NCBI GenBank assembly: GCA_947453155.1
Contig: CANGFE010000001.1
Span: forward strand, 1 to 64,000
Length of the DNA: 64,000 nucleotides
Origin: Beijerinckiaceae bacterium
GTDB taxonomy: Bacteria; Pseudomonadota; Alphaproteobacteria; Rhizobiales; Beijerinckiaceae
Direction: 5' to 3'
Below, piece by piece: positions 36,973-44,956 of the stretch (position 1 is the first letter of the stretch; the number at the start of each line of letters is the position of its first letter). Under the pieces are notes generated by a model. The model was not told the origin of the DNA, did no database searches, and worked only from the letters and a program-made list of their open reading frames with translations. The position numbers and the translations under genes are program-made.

Positions 36973-37392
36973 CTAATCCGCTGGTTTAGCATCCTCCCGA
37001 TTGCGCATGTGCTGCGCGAGCGAGTGGATTTGCGGCAGAACGAGTTCGTCAATCTCGGGGCGATTTCCGACCACCTCGCGCCAAGCGCGCATGAAACAGA
37101 CCAGCCAACTTTCGATCTCGGGCGCAGCAATGGGCGCGTGCAAATGACGGGCACGCAGCATGGGCGGGCCGCGTCGCTCGACGAAGAGTTGAGGGCCACC
37201 GAGCCAGCCTGAAAAATATTCGAAGAGTTTTTGGTTGCTGTCCGACAGGTCAGCCGGGTGGATGGCACGCGCCGATTGGCCTTCGGGCAATGTATCCATC
37301 AATTCATAAAAACGATCGACCAGTTTGCGAACACCTGTCTCGCCCCCAATCGCCTCATAAACTGTCTGCCCGTCGCTCATCACAAACCTCAA
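36973..37392 (-). CDS. Group II truncated hemoglobin
   Basis: YEAIGGETGVRKLVDRFYELMDTLPEGQSARAIHPADLSDSNQKLFEYFSGWLGGPQLFVERRGPPMLRARHLHAPI. Confidence 0.93.
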   Translation of the reverse strand: MRFVMSDGQTVYEAIGGETGVRKLVDRFYELMDTLPEGQSARAIHPADLSDSNQKLFEYFSGWLGGPQLFVERRGPPMLRARHLHAPIAAPEIESWLVCFMRAWREVVGNRPEIDELVLPQIHSLAQHMRNREDAKPAD

Positions 37393-38375
37393 AATACCGC
37401 ATGATCGCCGCGATCATCGCGCGCGTCACCGCGGATCATGCGTGCATAGTGATCGGCAAGAGTCTGCGAGCCAAAGCTCGGTGTGGCTTGCGCATCGTAA
37501 CGCCCTGCGACCGGATCAAGGACCAGCATGGATTCTCGAGCATAATAAAGGCCGATGCTCGCCAACTCTGCTTTATCCGCCAATTTGCGGCTGAAGAGCC
37601 CGAACAACGCGAGACAGCCACGGATAAACGCTAGGATGCCGATGGGCATGGTCTGATATTTCGGTTCCCGACCAAGCGCTGCAAAGATGAGTGCGCCCTG
37701 CTCGCGTGGTGTGAGTGCTGGACCAGGACCGCCAATAGGCAGAATTTTGTTCCAGCGATCTTCTTGCGTCAGGCAATCGGCCATGTAGGCGGCGAGGTCA
37801 TCATCGCTGATCGGCTTGCACGCCGTGAGCGTGCCATCCCCAAAATGGATGTAGGGCTTTCCGGCCTTCACCCGCGACACCTGCCCCGACAGCGATTTGA
37901 AAAAGGCCGTCGGTCGCACGATGGAATATGTGATGCCAGAAGCCATCAGCTCAGCCTCAAAAGCGAGCTTCGCTTTCTGGAAGGCAAGCAAGGGCTTCTG
38001 CACGCAGATGGCTGAGAGCAGAACCATCTGCTTCACACCAACCTGTTGCGCGGCGCGCAAAGCCGCGAGATGGGCGCGGTGATCAATCGCCCAAGCATCC
38101 CGCTTCACCCCCGTGCGTGAGGCGAGGCAGGAAACGAGCACATCAAATGCCTCGCCACGGAAACCATCCCGCTCCAGAGAGGTCGGATCAGTCACCTGCC
38201 CTTCCCTCAGCTCAATGCCAGGCAGATGCGGGCGCGCTTTTGCACGATCCCGCACGAAGCAAACGACATGAAACCCACGTGTCTGCAACGCACGCGCCGT
38301 CGCACGACCGATTGTGCCGGTCGCGCCAAGGAGAAAGACACGTTTGGGACGGGTAACGATAGCTGCTAGATCCAT
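37389..38375 (-). CDS. bciA: 3,8-divinyl (proto)chlorophyllide a 8-vinyl reductase, BciA/DVR type
   Basis: VSCLASRTGVKRDAWAIDH, LLSAICVQKPLLAFQKAKLAFEAELM, YSIVRPTAFFKSLSGQV, HFGDGTLTACKPISDDDLAAYMADC, PIGGPGPALTPREQG closely match the DVR/BciA family as recalled. Confidence 0.93.
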   Translation of the reverse strand: MDLAAIVTRPKRVFLLGATGTIGRATARALQTRGFHVVCFVRDRAKARPHLPGIELREGQVTDPTSLERDGFRGEAFDVLVSCLASRTGVKRDAWAIDHRAHLAALRAAQQVGVKQMVLLSAICVQKPLLAFQKAKLAFEAELMASGITYSIVRPTAFFKSLSGQVSRVKAGKPYIHFGDGTLTACKPISDDDLAAYMADCLTQEDRWNKILPIGGPGPALTPREQGALIFAALGREPKYQTMPIGILAFIRGCLALFGLFSRKLADKAELASIGLYYARESMLVLDPVAGRYDAQATPSFGSQTLADHYARMIRGDARDDRGDHAVF

Positions 38376-38443
38376 ATCGAAATGCACGAAAGCGAGATGA
38401 GGTTCTAAATCCAGTTCAAAACTAGTCGAAACCCGACAGCTAT

Positions 38444-39247
38444 TCAAGAAACGCGCATGTTTGGGGATTGTGAAGCCTCAATCGTACGTCCCCATGTTCT
38501 GCGGAGCAGATTGTCTCCAATGATTGGGGTGGATGGTTCTAGCGGGCGTCGATCGTCGTCGATAACGTCCATCCGGTAACCAATGCCGCATTCTGACTTG
38601 ATGATGCTGTGATGCGTTGCGCAGGTTTCGATTTTCCGTCGAATTTGTCCAACATAGACTCGCAAATAGGCCGCATCATCACAATGCGCAGGCCCCCAGA
38701 CGGCACGCAATATGTCGCGGTGGCTCTGCATTTTGCCGCGGTTCATCAAAAAGTACCGCAGCAGATCAAATTCCTTGGGCGTGAACGAGACGGGTTCATC
38801 ACGAACAAACACGATGTGTTTGACAAGATTTAACCGCAAAGGGCCATTTCTCAATTCAGGAGAACCCGCCACCTGCACGGCTCGCGAACGTAAAGCTGCT
38901 TCCGTCCGCGCCATCAGCACGTCAGATCGAAAGGGGCGCCCCAAATAATCATTCGCGCCAAGCGATAAAAACGCGACCAGCTCCGTATCTGTGGCGCAGG
39001 CGGAGATCACAATAATGGGTGTCTGGCACATGACCCGGATCGCCGGCGCAATCGTATGGGCATCACAGGATGGCAAATCATGCGCGACGAAGATCAGACC
39101 TGGCTGAAGGGTCATGCACATGCGCAAGGCTTGCGGCCCCGGCTTATTTGAAAATATGCGATAGCCAGCGGCCGTGAGCACCCGAGCGAGCATCTTCTCG
39201 GCCCCTGGGTCATCGCTGATATTTACGATGGTTGTTCGTCTTTGCAT
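38444..39247 (-). CDS. OmpR/KdpE-type regulator with an atypical receiver lacking the phospho-Asp
   Basis: Receiver-like N-terminus plus winged-helix Trans_reg_C (PVSFTPKEFDLLRYFLMNRGKMQSHRDILRAVWG...LRVYVGQIRRKIE). Start taken at MQRRTT; ORF opens at 39280. Confidence 0.88.
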   Translation of the reverse strand: MQRRTTIVNISDDPGAEKMLARVLTAAGYRIFSNKPGPQALRMCMTLQPGLIFVAHDLPSCDAHTIAPAIRVMCQTPIIVISACATDTELVAFLSLGANDYLGRPFRSDVLMARTEAALRSRAVQVAGSPELRNGPLRLNLVKHIVFVRDEPVSFTPKEFDLLRYFLMNRGKMQSHRDILRAVWGPAHCDDAAYLRVYVGQIRRKIETCATHHSIIKSECGIGYRMDVIDDDRRPLEPSTPIIGDNLLRRTWGRTIEASQSPNMRVS

Positions 39248-39386
39248 CGGGGATCTCCGTGTTCTTGCAACAATAGGCAAGAATTAACGACCCCGACTTG
39301 TCGGAAGGAAAAGCAACGCTTGGCAATAAAGCACAAGAAATGACGGGTCTCGAGATCTCGAAAGCCTATCCTTACAGGAGCCAGTC

Positions 39387-39938
39387 ATGTTCAAGTCAGT
39401 GCGATCCTTCCTAACGGCATGTGTTTTGGCCACTTTTGTGGTCCTGCCCGGGCAAGCCAATGCGGGCACGCCGGAAGATCTCAACGTCGACTCCAAACAG
39501 GCGCTGGCGATCTTGGTCAAGGCAAACCCGATTGCTGCTGTTATGTCCAAGAAAGCAAAAGCGACGCTCATCTTTCCAAACGTTGTAAAGGCCGGCCTGA
39601 TTTTCGGCGGCGCATATGGCGAGGGTGTCTTGCTTAAAGGCGCTCAATTTGATGGATATTTCAATTCCGTCACGGTCTCGTTTGGATGGCAAGCCGGCGC
39701 ACAATCCTATGGATATGTCGTCTTCCTTATGTCTGAAAAAGCGATCCAATATGTTCGCGATACCCATGGTCTTGAAATTGGCGTCGGACCAACTGTTGTT
39801 ATGGTTGATGAAGGCAGCGCCAAGAACCTGACTTCTTCAACATTAAAACACGATGCCTACGCCTTTATCTTTGATCAGCAGGGTCTCATGGCCTCGCTCA
39901 GCATTGAGGGGACTAAAATCTCTCGTATCAAAAAATAG
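39387..39938 (+). CDS. SYLF/Ysc84-like lipid-binding domain protein, secreted
   Basis: Signal peptide, then KAKATLIFPNVVKAGLIFGGAYGEGVLL and SFGWQAGAQSYGYVVFLMSEKA. Confidence 0.88.
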   Translation: MFKSVRSFLTACVLATFVVLPGQANAGTPEDLNVDSKQALAILVKANPIAAVMSKKAKATLIFPNVVKAGLIFGGAYGEGVLLKGAQFDGYFNSVTVSFGWQAGAQSYGYVVFLMSEKAIQYVRDTHGLEIGVGPTVVMVDEGSAKNLTSSTLKHDAYAFIFDQQGLMASLSIEGTKISRIKK

Positions 39939-39963
39939 ACTTGGGTGGTGTGGAGGAACGGAC

Positions 39964-40347
39964 ATGCCAATAGCCAATCGAACCACAGACGAGAGTGAGT
40001 ATGAAAACGTCTTTAGACAATATCTGAATGTCTGCAATCAGGCGATCGCGGCCAACAAAGACAAATTTCCCTACACCGAAATTTGGAACGCGCGCCTCAA
40101 AGGGACCGACCAATTAGCGCGCATTCACGCTGTTGTCTTCGATGACCGACCGAAAATTGCATATTTGCTTCATCTCACACCGGAGATGAAGATCGAAATA
40201 TCTGAAAAAAAGGCATTACAAACCGATGAGCCCTGGCCGTTCCCTTATCAATATATGAAACGTGTCATCACCCATCCGGATAAATATATCGCCAATCCCG
40301 CACGGTTGCAGTGGGGATGGCTGCAGCATCTTCTTGACCCACAATAG
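39964..40347 (+). CDS. Hypothetical protein
   Basis: ATG preceded by gtggaggaacgg RBS-like sequence; 127 aa, no recognised family. Confidence 0.6.
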   Translation: MPIANRTTDESEYENVFRQYLNVCNQAIAANKDKFPYTEIWNARLKGTDQLARIHAVVFDDRPKIAYLLHLTPEMKIEISEKKALQTDEPWPFPYQYMKRVITHPDKYIANPARLQWGWLQHLLDPQ

Positions 40348-40373
40348 GCAGCAACCTGTACTCCTATCCCAAT

Positions 40374-41129
40374 TCAATTTTTAGGTTTTTTAACATGGTG
40401 TGACAGATAGCACCCATCGACAAATTGTAGCAGTTTTTTAATGGACGCGATTGTGACATGCGTGCCCTCGATGCGGGTTCCCGTTGCATCGCGCAGGATA
40501 TTGAGGGCTCTTGAAAATGTCGGGCCCTTCATTCCGAGCAAGTTGGCGATGAGCCGCTTGTCATAGGGTAATTCCAGTTCGAGTCCGTCCCGTTGATTTT
40601 GAACAAGACACAGATCCAGAATAAAACATCCAACGCGCTGAGGCGCGCTATAAAGCAGAAATTGCTCAACCTGCATTTCGTGACGTCGCTGATATTGAAT
40701 CATTGACGTCATCATATTCATCGATAGTTGCGGATTTTCGATCATTTGAGATTTGAGCAATGGAATTGGCATGCTCAGGATTAAAGCATCCTCAACAATC
40801 TGGGCCGTTGCCGCGTGATTTCCGTTTTCAAAAAGAGAAGCCTCTCCCGTCACCGCTTGTTTGGTAATCATGGCGAGTATTACCTCGTCACCGGATTCCG
40901 TTACATGGATCAGTTTAACCCAGCCCGCGATGATGACATAAAAACACTGCGCCACTTCACCTTCTAGAAAGAGATACTGCCCCTTTGTAAAGGCGCGCGA
41001 ATGCGACGCGGCCGCAAATACTTCTATTTCTTTGGAAGCCAATCCCGAAAACAAAGGCAACACACCCAAAAGATCGATTGCGGTGTGTCGCGATGTAATA
41101 TGTGAGATCTTGTCGATCACAGGTTTCAT
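40374..41129 (-). CDS. Crp/Fnr-family transcriptional regulator (no FNR-type Cys cluster)
   Basis: cNMP-binding domain (LPLFSGLASKEIEVFAAASHSRAFTKGQYLFLEGE) and Crp HTH (LPYDKRLIANLLGMKGPTFSRALNIL). Confidence 0.9.
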   Translation of the reverse strand: MKPVIDKISHITSRHTAIDLLGVLPLFSGLASKEIEVFAAASHSRAFTKGQYLFLEGEVAQCFYVIIAGWVKLIHVTESGDEVILAMITKQAVTGEASLFENGNHAATAQIVEDALILSMPIPLLKSQMIENPQLSMNMMTSMIQYQRRHEMQVEQFLLYSAPQRVGCFILDLCLVQNQRDGLELELPYDKRLIANLLGMKGPTFSRALNILRDATGTRIEGTHVTIASIKKLLQFVDGCYLSHHVKKPKN

Positions 41130-41334
41130 TGATTTGATGTTCCAAAATACTTTGAAAAAAGATATTTGAAGCGAACAATGCAATTGAGAAAATAGAGCGG
41201 CTGTTTTGAGCAGCAACACTCAGAATAAAAATAGAGTAGCACGTTTGTGCTATCATTTCATGAAAATAACATCATCAAACCCGTGTGCTCGTTAGGAATT
41301 GATTGGCGCCTTATCCTCTTCAAGGATTCCCACA

Positions 41335-41353
41335 TCGTTTCCTTATTTGAGAA
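41335..41353. promoter_or_regulatory. Shared 19-nt upstream motif, copy 1
   Basis: atcgtttccttatttgaga; 17/19 identical to 41752-41770. Confidence 0.4.
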
Positions 41354-41407
41354 CGCCTATATCGGCTTAGGCTGCAATTGGCAGTGCATACCGGATGGAG
41401 TTTTCCA

Positions 41408-41632
41408 ATGAATACGGAACAGATTCACGGCAAGGCGGAGCAGATTGCCGGCAAGCTCAAAGAGAAATGGGGCAAGCTCACAGGCGATGATATCGCGCTT
41501 TTTAATGGCAAGCGTGAGATATTCCTCGGCAAGCTCAAGGAACATTACGGGCTTTCCAAGGAAGATGCTGACAAGCAAATCAAGGCCATAGAAGAAGCTG
41601 CAAGTGGTAGCTTCACCAAGACGGCTTCCTGA
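41408..41632 (+). CDS. CsbD-family stress protein
   Basis: MNTEQIHGKAEQIAGKLKEKWGKLTGDDIALFNGKREIFLGKLKEHYGLSKEDADKQI. Confidence 0.93.
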   Translation: MNTEQIHGKAEQIAGKLKEKWGKLTGDDIALFNGKREIFLGKLKEHYGLSKEDADKQIKAIEEAASGSFTKTAS

Positions 41633-41751
41633 TTTTCTAGCCAAGAAAGTCGCCCCACAATTCATGTGTGCGGGCGATTTTTAATCCTGTCCCCTCCTCC
41701 GGCTCATGCGCCCGGGTTGGTTTCCAATTCGACAGATCCGGTGAATTTCAT

Positions 41752-41770
41752 ATCGCTTCCTTATTTGTGA
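41752..41770. promoter_or_regulatory. Shared 19-nt upstream motif, copy 2
   Basis: atcgcttccttatttgtga, ~40 bp upstream of the DUF3309 gene. Confidence 0.4.
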
Positions 41771-41808
41771 GGCGACAGGATGCTGATGGCTCTGGTGATG
41801 AGGATCAC

Positions 41809-41967
41809 ATGTCAGTTTCAACACTGCTTCTTATATTTCTCTTCCTTGTTTTGATCGGCGTCTTGCCGACATGGCCCCATAGTCGGGCTTGGGGGTATTA
41901 CCCCAGCGGCGGAACAGGAATTCTTTTGATTGTCATCATTTTGCTGATTTTGAACGGACGCATTTAA
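41809..41967 (+). CDS. DUF3309-family small membrane protein
   Basis: MSVSTLLLIFLFLVLIGVLPTWPHSRAWGYYPSGGTGILLIVIILLILNGRI. Confidence 0.88.
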   Translation: MSVSTLLLIFLFLVLIGVLPTWPHSRAWGYYPSGGTGILLIVIILLILNGRI

Positions 41968-41987
41968 CGTCGAGAAAGGAATTTCCC

Positions 41988-42299
41988 ATGAACCGATTTC
42001 CTCACCTGCAAATTTCACGACCCCTTTGGATCGCAACAATTGTTGCGACAACAGGCCTGACACTCGCGGGATGTGCGACAGGACATCGGTCGATGATCCG
42101 TGCGCCTGGCTCATATGAAAGTTCGGAATCCTACACAGATTCACAAGGCACAACGACGTCAAATAAAACGAATACAGACGTCAGCGTCGATAGCCGCGGT
42201 CGTCGCAAGCAAAGTGTCACCTCGGAAACGAGCCGTGATCCGCGTGGTCTCATGAACAAAACGACCACAAAGAAGAGCTCGACTTCGACTGAGAATTAA
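41988..42299 (+). CDS. Small Ser/Thr-rich lipoprotein
   Basis: Lipobox TGLTLAGCATG; low-complexity hydrophilic mature region. Confidence 0.7.
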   Translation: MNRFPHLQISRPLWIATIVATTGLTLAGCATGHRSMIRAPGSYESSESYTDSQGTTTSNKTNTDVSVDSRGRRKQSVTSETSRDPRGLMNKTTTKKSSTSTEN

Positions 42300-42344
42300 T
42301 TTGAGGCACACAAAAATGCCCCACAAACTCTAAGGTCCTCAGAC

Positions 42345-42593
42345 ATGCTTTACTTGAAACAAATCATTCTGATTGCCGCCAGCCTAGTCCTGCTGAGTGC
42401 TTGTGGGCGACGGCCCGTTGACCGCGCGATGAGCGGCGGCGCCATTGGCGCTGGCGTTGGCGCGGTGGCGGGCGCAGTTGTTGGTGGCAACCCCGGCACA
42501 GGCGCTGTTGTGGGTGGTGTTGTGGGAGCGGCCGCAGGCGGCCTCACGACCAAGCGAACAATTTATCTCGGAAGGCCAATATGGCGGCAATGA
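42345..42593 (+). CDS. Glycine-zipper lipoprotein
   Basis: Lipobox LVLLSACGRR followed by GGAIGAGVGAVAGAVVGGNPGTGAVVGGVVGAAAGG. Confidence 0.8.
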   Translation: MLYLKQIILIAASLVLLSACGRRPVDRAMSGGAIGAGVGAVAGAVVGGNPGTGAVVGGVVGAAAGGLTTKRTIYLGRPIWRQ

Positions 42594-42653
42594 TTGAGGA
42601 GAGCCTTTTTACATCTCAATCATACGCGCCAAAGAGTGGTCGAATTTTACGTG

Positions 42654-43700
42654 TCAGCGCTTCTTGCGGACGAAAATCTCATTGAAGAGCTTTTCCCACT
42701 TCTCGCCATTGTCCATCTGATCCGCCGCATTGACATAGATGATCTTCATTTCCGGCGGCGTCGTCGAGAAGCGCTTGTTGGTAGAGAAGAATTCATGGTT
42801 CGAGAGGATCTCCTGACCATCGGTCAGCAGCCAATCCATGAAAAGAACTGTCGCATTGGGATGGGGGGCATTGGCAGCCAGGCCCATGCCATTCACGCGC
42901 GCGACGGCAGGTTCGAGGTAGAGCGGCGCAATGGGTGCGCCTGATTTGTTTAGCTGGCGAACGCGGAACATATAGGTCGTGACAGCGAAGGGCACTTCGC
43001 CAGCCGCAATCAGATTGGCGAGCAGCGTATGGCCTTTGCGAATCTGGAAGCCGTTCTTATCAGCAATCTCGCGGAAAAGTTTCAGACCCTTTTCCTCGCC
43101 CATGGCTTCAACCGTGGTTGCAAACCAATCCGCATCCCCCGCCTCAACAGCGATCTTACCCTTCCATTTCGGATCGAGCAGATCTTCATACCGCTTGGGA
43201 TATTCACCTTCTGGGAAGGCCTTGGTGTTGATCGCGGCAGTAATGATCTGCAGGCGCGTGCCGAGCCATTCCTTGGGTGCTGCGGCTTGCGGAACGAGTT
43301 CAGCAATCACGGGTGAGTCCACCGCCTGCAATAGCTTTTCACGATGCAAAGCTTCAAGGCCCGATTGATCGGTCTCAAAAGCGTCCACCTCAAAGCGCTT
43401 GGCGCCATATTCGGTGACTGCGCGATGAACAATGTCTTCAGAGCTCGAGCGCCAAATGTTAATCTTCACGCCCGGATATTTGCCTTCGAAAGCATTTTTC
43501 AGCAGCGTCATGTCCTGCACCGTCTGCGACGTATACAGGTTGATCACGCCCTCTTTCTTGGCATTTTCGTAGAGTTTAGCCGTCCGGTCGGCGCCTTTCA
43601 GATTTGCGGCCTCGAGCACTTTGGCATTCTGGGCGAGCGCGGGTGAGGCCAGCAAAAGAGCGGCAAGCGACAGACCAGCAAGGCGCGGCAGGACGGACAT
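42654..43700 (-). CDS. Extracellular solute-binding protein (Fe3+-type ABC SBP family)
   Basis: Signal peptide, LYENAKKEGVINLYTSQTVQDMTLLKNAFEGKYPGVKINIWRSSSEDIVHRAVTEY. Confidence 0.85.
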   Translation of the reverse strand: MSVLPRLAGLSLAALLLASPALAQNAKVLEAANLKGADRTAKLYENAKKEGVINLYTSQTVQDMTLLKNAFEGKYPGVKINIWRSSSEDIVHRAVTEYGAKRFEVDAFETDQSGLEALHREKLLQAVDSPVIAELVPQAAAPKEWLGTRLQIITAAINTKAFPEGEYPKRYEDLLDPKWKGKIAVEAGDADWFATTVEAMGEEKGLKLFREIADKNGFQIRKGHTLLANLIAAGEVPFAVTTYMFRVRQLNKSGAPIAPLYLEPAVARVNGMGLAANAPHPNATVLFMDWLLTDGQEILSNHEFFSTNKRFSTTPPEMKIIYVNAADQMDNGEKWEKLFNEIFVRKKR

Positions 43701-43755
43701 AGGCGTTTCTCCAGATGTATTTGTTGGTGCTTAAGTTAAGGGGGTCTTTGCATGG

Positions 43756-43781
43756 GGTCAATTCGGCCGCGATGCTTGACC
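43756..43781. promoter_or_regulatory. Candidate operator in the divergent SBP/cupin intergenic region
   Basis: Inverted repeat ggtcaa-N14-ttgacc. Confidence 0.35.
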
Positions 43782-43852
43782 AAAGCCCAAGGCGCTGATG
43801 CAATGGGGTAAACCGGGCGCCAGAGAAGAAAATCGCCCACCGGGAGGAGAAT

Positions 43853-44956
43853 ATGGCCGCAAGAGCCCCACTGCCCGACGCCTATCTTGATTGGGTGCAC
43901 AAACAAGGTGTGCCGGTCATTGAAGATTTCGGCATCGACATTCGCAAAGTGCCCGTCGCCCCATGGGCTCGCTATGGCATGAATGGCGCCTTCTGCCATC
44001 TCAAAGGCCGTGATGATTATATTTCGATCTTTGCCTTTGAGCTGCCACCCGGTTCCAAATCCGCGCCGCTGAAACATATTTGCGAAGAAGTCATCTATGT
44101 CATCTCAGGTCATGGATCGACATCGGTGACACTCGAAGACGGTCGCAAACATTTCTTCGAATGGGGCCCAAAAAGCCTGTTCTCGATTCCGCTGAACGCG
44201 ACGCATCAGCATTTCAACAGTTCCGGTCGTGAACCTGCGCGCTTTGCGTCCGTGAACAACATGGTTTTCACCATGAACTGTTTCCGGGATGAGGATTTTA
44301 TCTTCAATTGCCCGGTGCCCTTTACCGAACGCGCGGGAAAGCCGGACTATTTTGTCGGTGACGGTGAATTCATTTCCATTTCACCCGGCCGCCATCAATG
44401 GGAAACGAACTTTGTTCCCGATCTCTCGGCCTTCGAATTGAAGCAATGGTCGCAACGTGGTGCCGGCGGCTCCAATCTGCGTTTCATGCTGACAGAAAAC
44501 ACGATTGGCGCACATTCGTCAGAAATGCCCGTCGGGACTTACAAGAAGGGCCATCGTCACTTTGATGGCGTTTGCGTTTTCGCGGTCACGGGTCAGGGCT
44601 ATTCGCTACTCTGGCATGAAGATGACCAAGAATTCACCCGGGTCGATTGGGAGCATGGCTGCGTCTATTGCCCGCCCGATTCCATGTTCCACCAGCATTT
44701 CAACATTTCAAACCACCCTTCCCGCTATCTGGCACTCCAAATCGGCACTGTGCGTTATCCTCTTCTGCAGATGAAGCGCGATATCTGGACGGTTGGCGTC
44801 GACAAAGACGTGAAAGAAGGCGGCGCTCAGGTGGAATATCAGGATCAAGATCCACGCGTGCATGGCATTTGGCTTGATGAAATCGCGAAGCATGGCGTTG
44901 AATCGCGCATGGGGCCTTTTATCGATGAGACCCAATTTCCGGGGGCAAAGAAATGA
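43853..44956 (+). CDS. Cupin-domain protein (bicupin, dioxygenase-like), paralog 1
   Basis: Two cupin segments: KHICEEVIYVISGHGSTSVTLEDG and KGHRHFDGVCVFAVTGQGYSLLW. Confidence 0.82.
   Translation: MAARAPLPDAYLDWVHKQGVPVIEDFGIDIRKVPVAPWARYGMNGAFCHLKGRDDYISIFAFELPPGSKSAPLKHICEEVIYVISGHGSTSVTLEDGRKHFFEWGPKSLFSIPLNATHQHFNSSGREPARFASVNNMVFTMNCFRDEDFIFNCPVPFTERAGKPDYFVGDGEFISISPGRHQWETNFVPDLSAFELKQWSQRGAGGSNLRFMLTENTIGAHSSEMPVGTYKKGHRHFDGVCVFAVTGQGYSLLWHEDDQEFTRVDWEHGCVYCPPDSMFHQHFNISNHPSRYLALQIGTVRYPLLQMKRDIWTVGVDKDVKEGGAQVEYQDQDPRVHGIWLDEIAKHGVESRMGPFIDETQFPGAKK

Noticed and set aside
39350-39361. 12-nt palindrome tcgagatctcga upstream of the SYLF gene
   Set aside because: Short perfect palindromes occur by chance; no second copy and no supporting context.
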